The position numbers and the translations under genes were made by a program. Positions 55,502-64,000 of a DNA stretch of 64,000 nt are shown here, one piece after another. The stretch covers positions 17,006 through 81,005 of the forward strand of contig NZ_LKDW01000018.1 of NCBI RefSeq assembly GCF_001401805.1, in the 5' to 3' direction. The notes under the pieces are model-generated. The model saw nothing but the letters and a program-made list of their open reading frames with translations, was not told the origin of the DNA and made no database searches. This stretch comes from Pseudoalteromonas sp. P1-25 (GTDB taxonomy: Bacteria > Pseudomonadota > Gammaproteobacteria > Enterobacterales > Alteromonadaceae). Positions within the stretch are counted from its first letter, which is position 1, and every line of letters starts with the position of its first letter.

Positions 55502-56065
55502 TTAGGCGTTTTGAGCAGCTAGCTTTAGCTGCTCATACTCGGCTCTTACTTGTCTAAATTTACATGCACTTCCAGTTTGCTTATCTGGATGATGTTTTAA
55601 TGCCAATTGCCGCCAGCGCTTTTGTAGCATAGCTAAGTTAAAGTTTGGCGGTAATTGCCAAGCTTTAATTAATGGCTCAATATGCCCAACTGGATGCTTT
55701 ATTAGTGGGTTAAATTGCTGCCAAAAACTATCTAATAATGCCTCAATGTCTTTGGCACTGGTGTCGTAGTTTTCCCAGTTTAAATAGTAATTTTTTAAAT
55801 GGGATTGCATTGCTACATTGCTACTTGGCTCTGCAAGTTCAATATGTAATGACGATATAATTAAGTGCTTGGGTAATAGCTGTGTTTGCAGCTCAAATAA
55901 CGCATTCATAATTAAAAAATTCTTTTTAAATAAATTTTGCTCAGGGTTAACATCTAAAGATGGTAACACCCCTTGTTGAGCAAGCGTTGCGGCTAAGGTA
56001 TGAACTTTCCAAACTGGCTGAGTTAAAAGTAACTCAAAAATCTCATCAATCAGGGGGTTAAGCAT
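55502..56065 (-). CDS. DnaJ-related protein with C-terminal J domain
   Basis: 187 residues. The N-terminal 120 match the DNAJ_related family (PLIDEIFELLLTQPVWKVHTL, FKKNFLIMNALFELQ), and the C-terminal J domain has WRQLALKHHPDKQTG with the HPD tripeptide. It should stimulate DnaK on some unknown client. Cytoplasmic. It faces dbpA with no spacer at all and is divergent from the TPR kinase gene. Confidence 0.9.
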   Translation of the reverse strand: MLNPLIDEIFELLLTQPVWKVHTLAATLAQQGVLPSLDVNPEQNLFKKNFLIMNALFELQTQLLPKHLIISSLHIELAEPSSNVAMQSHLKNYYLNWENYDTSAKDIEALLDSFWQQFNPLIKHPVGHIEPLIKAWQLPPNFNLAMLQKRWRQLALKHHPDKQTGSACKFRQVRAEYEQLKLAAQNA

Positions 56066-56140
56066 TGTTTGCGCTCGTTTTGTTGTGTATCTTCAATAAA
56101 GATTACACTGACTAAAGCTAAAGTTTGAAGGAATAATATT

Positions 56141-58957
56141 ATGCTAGGCAAATTGAAGTGCCTTTTATTTGTTTTATGTTGTGTGTTCATACTGCCTAGC
56201 TTTGCTCAAAATAGTGTATCTTTATTTGATGAATTTAAAAAAGAGCAGCAGTGGGACGTAAAACTCACGCTCGGTAATGCACTGCTTGAAGCAAAAAATA
56301 TAACAGAATCTCAAAAGGTCAGTGTGTATTCTGAACTTGCCGATTTAGCCTTCTCCTCAGATGATTTTGAAAATGCTCTGTTGTACTTTAAAAAATTAGA
56401 ACAGCACACCTCCTCAAGTTACTTGCCAGATATGCATTTTAGAGCCATTAAAATGCAAGGTGTTGTGTTTTATTTTCAGGGGTATTTTCAGCAAGCTATT
56501 GTTGAATATAGCCGCGCCATGGTAATTGTTGAAAAAAACAATAAGCAAGTAGAGCTTGCAAACCTGCTTAGTAACATTGGTTTAGCTTACTTTGAAATGA
56601 ATAATATGGAGCTGACGCTCGAATATTATTTAAAAGCAAAAGAGATTTATGAAAAAAAGGGCAGTGCGCAAGACCAAGCTGACATTTTGCTAAATATAGC
56701 AGGGGTGTACATTAGATTGTCGCGTTATGAAAGCGCCATTTTATTTTATAAAGAAGTACTTAAAGTATATCAAAAACTAGGTGATACCAGCGGTATAGCA
56801 CAAGTTAACAATAATTTAGGCGTTGCTTACTACGAAAGTTCACAATTTGACTTAGCACTGCACTATTATCAGATGGCGTTACGTTACTATATTTCTACCA
56901 ATGATTATAATAAGTTATCTACCCAATATACTAATTTAGCAAATATCAATTTAATTCTTAATAACGTGGATGTTGCTTACGAGCAGGCTAGATTGGGGGT
57001 ACAAAATGCCCTTGAAATTGCGAATCACAGTTTAGAGCTTAACGCCTTACATGCACTAGCTAAAATACAATTTGTGAGAGGAGAGCTTGCTGATTCGCAA
57101 AAAAGCTTAGATAAAGCCACCGATTTGGCCACACAATATAATAGTGTGCGTATAAAGCGCGATGCTTTTGGCACGCGTTCGCTTTTAGAGGCTAGCAAAG
57201 GCAACTACGCTGAGGCATTAACGCTGCACGAAAAGTTTGTAGCAGAGCAGCGTGGTATAAACAGCGAAACAATCACCAGTGCTTTAGCAGTATTACAAAA
57301 CCAATTTAAAGCCACTCAGTTAAACCAAGAAATTCAGAAGCTCAAGCAAGAACGAAAAGTACAGAAGTTAAAAATGAGCCAGCGCTCGCAGCTCACAGTT
57401 TTTATTTTTGTTTTATTATTTTTAGTGATTGTTACGGGCACCGCGCTTTATCGTCGGGGCGCCGAAAAGCGTGCCAAGCAGTTATTAAAGGAGCAAGTTG
57501 CGCAGCGTACGGCAGAGCTGCAAGCTATAGCTCAGGAGCTACGAGAAGCTAATGATGTTAAAAGCCAGTTTTTGGCAAATATTAGCCATGAAATTAGAAC
57601 CCCGCTTACCGCTATTTTAGGCCAAACAGATGATTTAATTAATGGTTTGTACGAGCCTGAAAACCTACAAGATGAATTAAAAATAATTCAGCGACATAGT
57701 GATCATTTAAAAAGTTTAATTAATGATGTGCTTGATTTAAGCAAAATAGAAGCAAACAGATTAGAGCTTAATATTTCGTGCTTTGACATAGTGCAGCTAG
57801 TTAGCGATGTACATGCCATGTTTATTTCGCAGGCTAAAGCGAAGCATTTGCAAATTCGTTTTGATAACCATGTAGGTAATGCGTTTTATACCAAACTCGA
57901 TTTAATGCGGGTAAAGCAAATACTCATCAATTTATGCGCTAACGCTGTTAAGTTTACTCAGGCTGGGCAGGTAGTTGTGTCTTTGAACAAAACTGAGCAA
58001 GGGCTTGTTTTTATAGTTAAAGACACCGGTATTGGTATGAATTCATCGCAGCTAAAACAAATATTTGAATGCTTTAGCCAAGCCGATAACAGTATTAGCC
58101 GTCGCTTTGGTGGCACTGGGTTGGGGCTTAGTTTGTCTCAACAGCTGGCCTCTATGATGGGAGGGTACATTAGCGTTCAAAGTGAGTTTAAACGCGGGAG
58201 CCAGTTTTCGCTGTTTTTACCTTGTGTAGAGGTTGAAAAAGAGCGAGATGAGTACGAACATGTAACCTCGTCTAAACAGGTTAAGCAGTTAACTGGTCGT
58301 GTAGTACTGGCTGAGGATCACCCCGACAACCGTAGACTCATAAGTCGTTATTTACGTTCTATGGGGCTTGAGGTTATAGCGGTAGAAAATGGTGAGCAAG
58401 CGGTTGAGAAGTGCCTTCAAATATACCCAGATTTAGTGCTACTGGATATACAAATGCCTATTATGGATGGCCGTGCTGCATTTTCATTATTGCAAAAGTG
58501 CGGCTTTCAAGCGCCTATTTTTGCTTTAACTGCCAATGCAATGAGTCATGAAGTCGATGATTATCTTGCGCTAGGCTTTACAGGGTATTTAGGTAAGCCG
58601 TTAGATAAAAACGCTTTTTATAACACGCTTGCTAAACATTTGGATGAAGCTGCTAAACAAGAGCCACCATATACAGCTCAGATAGATATGAGCGACTTAG
58701 TAACAAGTTTTAAGCAAAGCTTCACGTTTGAAAGCGAAACCATAAATCAGCATTATAGTAGTAATGACTTAGAGGCATTACAAAAAGACAGCCATCGCAT
58801 TTTAGGGGCAGCGCAAATGTTTGCGTTAGACGATATTGCCAAGGCCGCTAAAAATCTCGATATGGCTTTACTCAATAAACAAAGCCAAAGTAAAGAACAC
58901 ATTCAAAAGCTTGTAGATGAATTACAGCGCGTACTTAAAAAATATAACGAAAGTTAA
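56141..58957 (+). CDS. TPR hybrid sensor kinase with receiver and HPt domains
   Basis: 938 residues. A signal-like N-terminus (about 5-22) precedes some nine TPR units (residues 30-380; NIGLAYFEMNNMELTLEYYL, NNLGVAYYESSQFDLALHYY), likely periplasmic. A membrane span lies at about 418-437, then a coiled coil, HisKA with ISHEIRTPLTAI (His484), ATPase domain with NLCANAVKFT, DTGIGM and GGTGLGLSLSQ, a receiver with AEDHPDNR and LLDIQMPIMDG (Asp about 768), and a C-terminal HPt with DSHRILGAAQ (His885). It can therefore run a full internal phosphorelay. GAAGGA supports the start. No response regulator is adjacent. Confidence 0.9.
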   Translation: MLGKLKCLLFVLCCVFILPSFAQNSVSLFDEFKKEQQWDVKLTLGNALLEAKNITESQKVSVYSELADLAFSSDDFENALLYFKKLEQHTSSSYLPDMHFRAIKMQGVVFYFQGYFQQAIVEYSRAMVIVEKNNKQVELANLLSNIGLAYFEMNNMELTLEYYLKAKEIYEKKGSAQDQADILLNIAGVYIRLSRYESAILFYKEVLKVYQKLGDTSGIAQVNNNLGVAYYESSQFDLALHYYQMALRYYISTNDYNKLSTQYTNLANINLILNNVDVAYEQARLGVQNALEIANHSLELNALHALAKIQFVRGELADSQKSLDKATDLATQYNSVRIKRDAFGTRSLLEASKGNYAEALTLHEKFVAEQRGINSETITSALAVLQNQFKATQLNQEIQKLKQERKVQKLKMSQRSQLTVFIFVLLFLVIVTGTALYRRGAEKRAKQLLKEQVAQRTAELQAIAQELREANDVKSQFLANISHEIRTPLTAILGQTDDLINGLYEPENLQDELKIIQRHSDHLKSLINDVLDLSKIEANRLELNISCFDIVQLVSDVHAMFISQAKAKHLQIRFDNHVGNAFYTKLDLMRVKQILINLCANAVKFTQAGQVVVSLNKTEQGLVFIVKDTGIGMNSSQLKQIFECFSQADNSISRRFGGTGLGLSLSQQLASMMGGYISVQSEFKRGSQFSLFLPCVEVEKERDEYEHVTSSKQVKQLTGRVVLAEDHPDNRRLISRYLRSMGLEVIAVENGEQAVEKCLQIYPDLVLLDIQMPIMDGRAAFSLLQKCGFQAPIFALTANAMSHEVDDYLALGFTGYLGKPLDKNAFYNTLAKHLDEAAKQEPPYTAQIDMSDLVTSFKQSFTFESETINQHYSSNDLEALQKDSHRILGAAQMFALDDIAKAAKNLDMALLNKQSQSKEHIQKLVDELQRVLKKYNES

Positions 58958-59076
58958 TTATTCTAATCGTGTTAAGCTATTAGACATTTATAGCGACAGA
59001 TAAGCTCAGTTAATACTTTATTTAGCATGCTAGAAAGGCTAAATATCTAAGTTGATTGGTATTGTCGTTTAAATAT

Positions 59077-59103
59077 AAAAAAAGCGCCCTAGGCGCTTTT
59101 TTT
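59077..59103. terminator. Bidirectional terminator between the TPR kinase and rho
   Basis: AGCGCC (59083-59088) and GGCGCT (59092-59097) with a CTA loop are flanked by seven As and seven Ts, so a perfect 12-13 base-pair stem with T runs on either strand is formed between convergent genes. Confidence 0.88.
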
Positions 59104-59120
59104 ATATAACGAAAACGCGC

Positions 59121-60380
59121 TTATTGGCGTTTCATCGAATCGAAGAATTCATCGTTCGTTTTGCTCATAGAAAGCTTATCAATTAAGAATTCCATAGCAT
59201 CAATCTCTGACATTTCATGAACAATCTTGCGTAAAATCCATAGCTTTTGTAGCTCATCTGGTTTAGTAAGTAGTTCTTCACGACGCGTACCTGAGCGGTT
59301 AAAGTCGATGGCAGGGAATACACGCTTTTCAGCAATCTTACGGTTTAAGTGTAGTTCCATGTTACCGGTACCTTTAAACTCTTCGTAGATAACTTCATCC
59401 ATTTTTGAGCCCGTGTCGATAAGTGCTGTAGCTATAATCGTTAAGCTACCGCCTTCTTCAACATTACGTGCAGCACCAAAGAAGCGCTTAGGCTTGTGCA
59501 GTGCATTAGCATCAACACCACCGGTAAGTACTTTACCTGATGAAGGGATAACTGTGTTGTAAGCACGTGCTAAACGGGTGATTGAATCCAATAAGATAAC
59601 CACATCTTTTTTGTGCTCAACCAAACGTTTTGCTTTTTCAATCACCATTTCTGCAACTTGTACATGGCGAGAAGCTGGCTCATCAAACGTTGATGCAATA
59701 ACCTCACCTTTAACAAGGCGTTGCATCTCGGTTACTTCCTCCGGACGCTCATCAATAAGTAAAACCATTAATGTAACATCTGGGTGATTGTGAGTAATTG
59801 ATTGTGCAATGTTTTGCAGTAGCATTGTTTTACCCGCTTTAGGCGGTGCTACTAACAAACCACGTTGGCCACGGCCAATTGGTGATGCTAAATCAAGTAC
59901 ACGAGCGGTAATGTCTTCTTTACTGCCGTTACCGCGTTCCATACGAAAACGTTCGTTTGCATGTAGTGGGGTAAGGTTTTCAAAAAGGATTTTAGTGCGA
60001 GAGTTTTCAGGTTTATCAAAGTTAACTTCGTTTACTTTTAGTAAAGCAAAGTAACGTTCGCCGTCTTTAGGTGGGCGAATAAGACCTGAAATAGAATCGC
60101 CAGTACGCATGCTGAAACGGCGAATTTGGCTTGGAGATACATAAATATCATCTGGGCCAGCTAAGTAAGAGGCTTCTGATGATCTTAAAAAACCAAAACC
60201 ATCTTGTAAAATCTCTAGTACACCGCCGCCGTAGATGTTCTCTCCGCCTTTGGCATGTGCTTTAAGAATGGCAAAAATGATATCTTGCTTTCTTAAGCGG
60301 GCTACGTTTTCGAGCCCCATGGACTCAGCTAAGTTTACAAGTTCTTTTATAGACTTGTCTTTTAATTCGCGTAAATGCAT
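59121..60380 (-). CDS. rho: Transcription termination factor Rho
   Basis: 419 residues, E. coli size. Rho is a hexameric RNA-dependent ATPase that ends transcription at rut sites. The N-terminal RNA-binding domain has [17 protein letters not shown] and [19 protein letters not shown]; the ATPase has the P-loop APPKAGKT, the Walker [17 protein letters not shown] and the Q/R loop [19 protein letters not shown]. The end reads [17 protein letters not shown]. Its 182-base upstream region holds no other gene; it is downstream of trxA, as in E. coli in reverse. Confidence 0.98.
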   Translation of the reverse strand: MHLRELKDKSIKELVNLAESMGLENVARLRKQDIIFAILKAHAKGGENIYGGGVLEILQDGFGFLRSSEASYLAGPDDIYVSPSQIRRFSMRTGDSISGLIRPPKDGERYFALLKVNEVNFDKPENSRTKILFENLTPLHANERFRMERGNGSKEDITARVLDLASPIGRGQRGLLVAPPKAGKTMLLQNIAQSITHNHPDVTLMVLLIDERPEEVTEMQRLVKGEVIASTFDEPASRHVQVAEMVIEKAKRLVEHKKDVVILLDSITRLARAYNTVIPSSGKVLTGGVDANALHKPKRFFGAARNVEEGGSLTIIATALIDTGSKMDEVIYEEFKGTGNMELHLNRKIAEKRVFPAIDFNRSGTRREELLTKPDELQKLWILRKIVHEMSEIDAMEFLIDKLSMSKTNDEFFDSMKRQ

Positions 60381-60532
60381 ATTGGTGGGTTCTTTATTAC
60401 AATTGTCATACTCAAAATCGCTTTGATAGTTGAGTGAGGTTTGTTGAATATAACTAAGGATTAGTTGGCTTTATAAACTAGCAGTTCACTGGCACAGCGT
60501 CCAGTCTTTATACAAAATAAACACAAAAAAAG

Positions 60533-60554
60533 GGCAAAAAAGCCCTTTTTTTTC
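60533..60554 (-). terminator. Terminator of trxA
   Basis: GGGC (60533-60536) pairs with GCCC (60543-60546), extended by A-T pairs, around a six-A loop, with T runs on both sides. It lies just beyond the trxA stop on the minus strand. Confidence 0.8.
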
Positions 60555-60562
60555 ATTTTTAC

Positions 60563-60889
60563 TTAGATATTGTTTTCTAAGAACTCAATAAGTTGAGTTT
60601 TAGAAAGCGCACCAACTTTCGTTGCAGCTACTTGGCCATCTTTAAAAAGAAGTAGTGTAGGGATACCACGAATACCAAACTTAGGTGGTGTGCCTGCGTT
60701 TTGGTCAATGTTTAACTTAGCAACTGTTACACGGCTATCATATTCATCAGCCACTTCATTAAGGATAGGGGCGATCATTTTACACGGTCCGCACCACTCA
60801 GCCCAAAAATCTACTAGTACAGGCTTGTCTGATTGTAATACGTCAGCTTCAAAGCTATCGTCAGTAATTTGGATTATTTTCTCGCTCAT
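60563..60889 (-). CDS. trxA: Thioredoxin 1
   Basis: 108 residues. The redox motif is WCGPC with Cys33 and Cys36 in [15 protein letters not shown], followed by [11 protein letters not shown], the cis-Pro in [11 protein letters not shown] and [12 protein letters not shown]. Length and sequence match E. coli TrxA. It reduces cytosolic disulfides. GGAGAG lies 5 bases before the start. It is divergent from rhlB and upstream of rho. Confidence 0.98.
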   Translation of the reverse strand: MSEKIIQITDDSFEADVLQSDKPVLVDFWAEWCGPCKMIAPILNEVADEYDSRVTVAKLNIDQNAGTPPKFGIRGIPTLLLFKDGQVAATKVGALSKTQLIEFLENNI

Positions 60890-60980
60890 TGCGCTCTCCG
60901 ATTTAGTTAGGCGAAATATTTAGTGCGTATTTAAACACTCTTGTTTCTTATTGCAAGTTTAAACGTTATGCTTAAACGCT

Positions 60981-62258
60981 ATGACTAAGACACATTTGAC
61001 CGATAAAAAGTTTTCAGACTTTGCTATCGCACCGGAAGTGGTTGCCGGTTTAACCGAAAGTGGGTTTGAGTATTGCACACCCATTCAAGCAAAATGCCTA
61101 CCTTTTATTTGTGACGGTCGCGATATCGCGGGCCAAGCACAAACGGGTACGGGCAAAACGTTGGCGTTTTTAACTGCCACGTGCCATCGGTTATTACAAT
61201 CTAGCAAAGCACCTAGTAAACATCCAAGAGCCCTGATCATGGCCCCGACTCGGGAGCTTGCGATTCAGATACACAAAGATGCTAAAATTTTAGCGCCGCA
61301 CTGTAATCTTAACTTAGGTTTAGTATATGGTGGCGAAGATTACGAAAAACAACGTGCACAATTAGAAAAAGGCGTTGATATTTTAATTGGTACTACAGGT
61401 CGACTAATCGATTTGTACAAGCAAGGCTGTTACACCCTTAACGAAATTGAGGTAGTTGTGCTTGATGAAGCCGATCGTATGTTCGATTTAGGCTTTATAA
61501 AAGATATTCGTTACATGTTCCGCCGTATGCCAGATACAGCAGATAGACTCAATTTATTATTTTCTGCCACGCTTTCTTATCGCGTGCAGGAGCTTGCCTT
61601 TGAACATATGACTAACCCTGAACACGTTCAAATCGAGCCAGACGTAAAAACAGGCAAGCGCATTAAAGAAGAGCTATTTCATCCTTCTCAAGAGGATAAA
61701 ATTAAGCTGCTATTAACTTTAATTGAGGAAGAATGGCCGGATAAGGCCATCGTATTTGCCAATACCAAACACAGTTGTGAGACAGTATATGCCTGGTTAA
61801 AAGCCGATGGTCACCGTGTAGGTATGCTTACTGGTGATGTAAACCAGAAAAAACGCCAATCTATATTAGCGCAATTCACCAAAGGTGAATTAGACTTTTT
61901 AGTGGCAACTGATGTCGCAGCACGTGGGCTACATATCCCTGAGGTAAGTCATGTATTTAACTTTGACCTACCGGATGATTGTGAAGATTACGTTCACCGC
62001 ATTGGTCGTACTGGTCGTGCCGGCGCATCAGGTCATGCAATTAGCTTTGCATGTGAACAGTATGCTTATAACTTACATGAAATAGAAGAGTATATAGAGC
62101 ACAGCATTCCTTTATCACATTATGATAAAACTGCATTGCTAGATGATTTAACAAAGCCTACTATTCAAAGAAAGCGCAACTATTCTACAGGTCCACGTAA
62201 TCGTAGTAATAATAACGGACGTCGCCCGAATAATAGTTACCAAAAAGGACGGTCGTAA
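60981..62258 (+). CDS. rhlB: DEAD-box RNA helicase RhlB
   Basis: 425 residues. RhlB unwinds RNA for the RNA degradosome, binding RNase E. Motifs: Q motif [31 protein letters not shown] ([12 protein letters not shown]), [12 protein letters not shown] and [16 protein letters not shown] rather than ARGLDI is characteristic of RhlB. The C-terminal tail is Arg/Asn-rich and disordered. Position next to trxA and gppA equals the E. coli locus. There is no strong ribosome site. The gppA start follows after 44 bases. Confidence 0.96.
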   Translation: MTKTHLTDKKFSDFAIAPEVVAGLTESGFEYCTPIQAKCLPFICDGRDIAGQAQTGTGKTLAFLTATCHRLLQSSKAPSKHPRALIMAPTRELAIQIHKDAKILAPHCNLNLGLVYGGEDYEKQRAQLEKGVDILIGTTGRLIDLYKQGCYTLNEIEVVVLDEADRMFDLGFIKDIRYMFRRMPDTADRLNLLFSATLSYRVQELAFEHMTNPEHVQIEPDVKTGKRIKEELFHPSQEDKIKLLLTLIEEEWPDKAIVFANTKHSCETVYAWLKADGHRVGMLTGDVNQKKRQSILAQFTKGELDFLVATDVAARGLHIPEVSHVFNFDLPDDCEDYVHRIGRTGRAGASGHAISFACEQYAYNLHEIEEYIEHSIPLSHYDKTALLDDLTKPTIQRKRNYSTGPRNRSNNNGRRPNNSYQKGRS

Positions 62259-62302
62259 CTTGGCCGTTACTGTACGTAGTAGTAACTAGAGGTTTTTGAA
62301 CG

Positions 62303-63796
62303 GTGGGGCAATTTAAACCGCAAAAAAATGTGTATGCAGTCATTGATTTAGGCTCAAATAGCTTTCATATGCTAATTGCTAAATCAATTGCTGGCGGCCT
62401 ACAAACTATAGGCCGCGTTAAACGCAAAGTAAGATTAGCAGCAGGGCTTGATAGCGAAAATGTATTAAGCTCTGAGGCAATGCAGCGAGGTTGGGAGTGC
62501 CTTGCACTTTTTGCTGAGCGCCTACAGGACATTCCAAAACAAAATATCACCATAGTAGCAACTGCAACACTTCGACTTGCAACGAATGCCGATGTTTTCA
62601 AGGCGCATGCTGAGAAGATACTAGGCCATACGATAAATGTAATTAGTGGTGAGCTAGAAGCACGCACCATTTATAAAGGTGTAGCACACACCTCATCGTG
62701 TACTGGCAAACAACTTGTCATTGATATTGGTGGGGCAAGTACCGAAGTCGTTATAGGTAAAGGTTTTGAGGCACTGCACTATAAAAGCTTAAATATGGGA
62801 TGTGTCACATACTTAGAGCGTTACTTTAAAGACTGTCAACTAAGTGAAGCAAACTTCAATGCCGCCATTAAAGCTGCCCATGAAGTGATTGACGAAATTG
62901 CGCCAGAGTATAAACAAGCAGGTTGGCAAATAGCATCAGGTGCCTCTGGTACGGTGCAAGCGATTCAAGAAATCATGGTCGCGCAGGACTTAGATGATCT
63001 ACTTACATTAGAAAAGCTAAATAAAATAAAACAGCAATCGATAGCCTACAGTACGATTGCTGCACTTGACCTGCCTGGGTTAAGTGAAGAGCGCAGGTTA
63101 GTTTTTGTGTCGGGCCTTGCTATCTTAATAGCGTTATTTGAATCACTTGAAATTGAAAAAATGGGTTTGGCTGGCGGTGCACTTCGCGAAGGTGTACTTT
63201 ACAGTATGGTACCTGAGCTTCATAACAACGATATCCGTAAACGTACAGTGGATGGGTTTATGGACCGGTATCATGTTGATCAAAAGCAAGCGAATCGAGT
63301 ATCGAGCTTAGTTATTCAACTGGCAGAGCAGGTAGGTGAAAGCTGGCCGCTTGTTAGTGAAAATGCCTTGCCGCTTTTAAAAGCCGCAGCGCAACTTCAC
63401 GAAATTGGTTTATTGATAGAGTATAAGCAATACCATAAGCACACAGCCTACATTATAGAAAATACCGATATGCCTGGTTTTTCACAATCCGAACATAAAG
63501 TGATTGCTGCAGTTGCAAGCGCACATCGTTCTGATATCCAAAAAGGTAGCTTCAACGTTCTAGGTGCGCATAGTACGCTTACCCAATACTTAGTTAGGCT
63601 ACTAAGAATCGCCGTAATATTATCGATGCGCCGACAAGATGACGTACTTCCTAGAATAGAGTTATCTGTAGAAAAAGACACATTAGACTTAAAGTTTGCC
63701 AATAACTGGTTAAAAGAACACCCGCTTATGGCTAGTGAGCTACAACAAGAGTCAAAACTGCAAAGTAAACTCGGTTGGAAACTCATCGTAAACTAA
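62303..63796 (+). CDS. gppA: Guanosine pentaphosphate phosphatase / exopolyphosphatase
   Basis: 497 residues. GppA converts pppGpp to ppGpp and degrades polyphosphate. The actin-like ATPase phosphate motifs are VIDLGSNSFHMLIA at the start and VIDIGGASTEVVIG near residue 140, with ASGTVQA. The C-terminal half is the HD-type domain (AAAQLHEIGLLIEYKQYHKH). A GTG start at 62303 with AGAGG 10 bases upstream is taken. Downstream neighbour of rhlB as in E. coli. GppA versus Ppx cannot be fully settled from sequence, but gene context supports GppA. Confidence 0.93.
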   Translation: MGQFKPQKNVYAVIDLGSNSFHMLIAKSIAGGLQTIGRVKRKVRLAAGLDSENVLSSEAMQRGWECLALFAERLQDIPKQNITIVATATLRLATNADVFKAHAEKILGHTINVISGELEARTIYKGVAHTSSCTGKQLVIDIGGASTEVVIGKGFEALHYKSLNMGCVTYLERYFKDCQLSEANFNAAIKAAHEVIDEIAPEYKQAGWQIASGASGTVQAIQEIMVAQDLDDLLTLEKLNKIKQQSIAYSTIAALDLPGLSEERRLVFVSGLAILIALFESLEIEKMGLAGGALREGVLYSMVPELHNNDIRKRTVDGFMDRYHVDQKQANRVSSLVIQLAEQVGESWPLVSENALPLLKAAAQLHEIGLLIEYKQYHKHTAYIIENTDMPGFSQSEHKVIAAVASAHRSDIQKGSFNVLGAHSTLTQYLVRLLRIAVILSMRRQDDVLPRIELSVEKDTLDLKFANNWLKEHPLMASELQQESKLQSKLGWKLIVN

Positions 63797-63799
63797 TAT

Positions 63800-63822
63800 A
63801 AAAGGCCTGTAAGGGCCTTTTT
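63800..63822 (+). terminator. Terminator of gppA
   Basis: AAAAGGCC (63800-63807) pairs with GGCCTTTT (63814-63821) around a 6-base loop and ends in a run of five Ts (63818-63822). Confidence 0.85.
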
Positions 63823-63895
63823 AGTGTTTAAAGTAACCACTTTGCTTTAATTTCACGCGAACAGTCATTTATTTTAAGTTTTCTTCAAAAAAGGG

Positions 63896-63936
63896 TTGAT
63901 CTGTTTTCGGATCTCCCTATAATGCGACCCCACTGA
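63896..63936 (+). promoter_or_regulatory. rRNA operon P1-type promoter
   Basis: TTGATC (63896-63901), a 16-base spacer and TATAAT (63918-63923) are followed by the GC-rich discriminator GCGACCCCACTGAGACGG. This is nearly the E. coli rrn P1 sequence (GCGCCACCACTGACACGG), the hallmark of ppGpp-controlled rRNA promoters. A/T-rich bases upstream (about 63866-63892) could be an UP element. Transcription would run to the right, beyond the window end, into a 16S rRNA gene not visible here. Confidence 0.85.
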
Positions 63937-64000
63937 GACGGCAGAGCGCAACGCATAGCGATGAACGAGCTAATCAGTGAGTCGAGTAAAACTTCGTTTT

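Noticed and set aside
59578..60054. Plus-strand open frames opposite rho
   Set aside because: They are antisense to a strongly conserved gene, have no ribosome site and no recognisable protein pattern.

Overview
The window looks like a chromosomal segment of a marine gammaproteobacterium of the Alteromonadales, most likely Pseudoalteromonas. This is an inference. It rests on low GC with many A/T-rich intergenic runs, close resemblance of the housekeeping proteins to E. coli and Vibrio orthologues as recalled, and abundant secreted S9/M28 peptidases, a TonB receptor, hybrid sensor kinases and Spondin_N-like proteins. There is no prophage, insertion sequence, CRISPR array or tRNA that I can see. 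Coding density is high: no gap between genes exceeds 300 bases (the longest is 255 bases, 21442-21696).

Layout. 1-6.6 kb: the 3' part of an oligopeptidase B gene, then a minus-strand unit of two exported Spondin_N-like proteins followed by an OmpR-type regulator and its sensor kinase, with 11-base-spaced direct repeats upstream; then two small membrane proteins. 6.6-8.3 kb: folM-folE-folX, a tetrahydromonapterin set. 8.4-15.2 kb: nadE, a YceH-like protein, a large hybrid kinase, ycaO. 15.3-20.5 kb: an Ntn acylase, an exported metallo-beta-lactamase-fold enzyme, and a GNAT-nitrilase fusion overlapping a Gdx/SugE exporter gene. 20.5-28.2 kb: small accessory genes, including a MAPEG protein preceded by an orphan terminator, a BlaI/BlaR1-like pair with two TACA-N2-TGTA operators, an RsuA-family pseudouridine synthase, a HopJ-domain protein, an unrecognised exported protein and a retropepsin-like protein.

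28.2-41.6 kb: the conserved gammaproteobacterial core cyaY / lptM-lysA-dapF-DUF484-xerC-yigB, and, on the plus strand from cyaY, an esterase, a DUF2914 protein, hemC, a fused hemD-hemX, hemY and a MASE1/CHASE hybrid kinase. 41.7-54 kb: add, a CBS protein, ubiD-fre, an MliC-like lipoprotein, a DUF808 protein, an S9 peptidase, a zinc-ribbon/Sel1 membrane protein whose ribosome binding site lies inside a perfect hairpin, an M28 peptidase and a TonB-dependent siderophore receptor with a Fur-like box. 54-64 kb: dbpA, a DnaJ-related gene, a TPR hybrid kinase with HPt domain, rho, trxA, rhlB, gppA, and at the very end a ribosomal RNA operon promoter of the rrn P1 type whose rRNA genes lie beyond the window.

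How it fits together: most genes are single-copy housekeeping functions (lysine/peptidoglycan precursors, haem, pterin, NAD, ubiquinone, RNA helicases, Rho, stringent-response phosphatase). The parts that look least described are regulatory: the Spondin_N/two-component unit with its phased repeats, the hairpin over the Sel1 gene's ribosome binding site, the orphan terminator before the MAPEG gene, the hemD-hemX fusion with a possible internal start, and the exported acylase/MBL pair.
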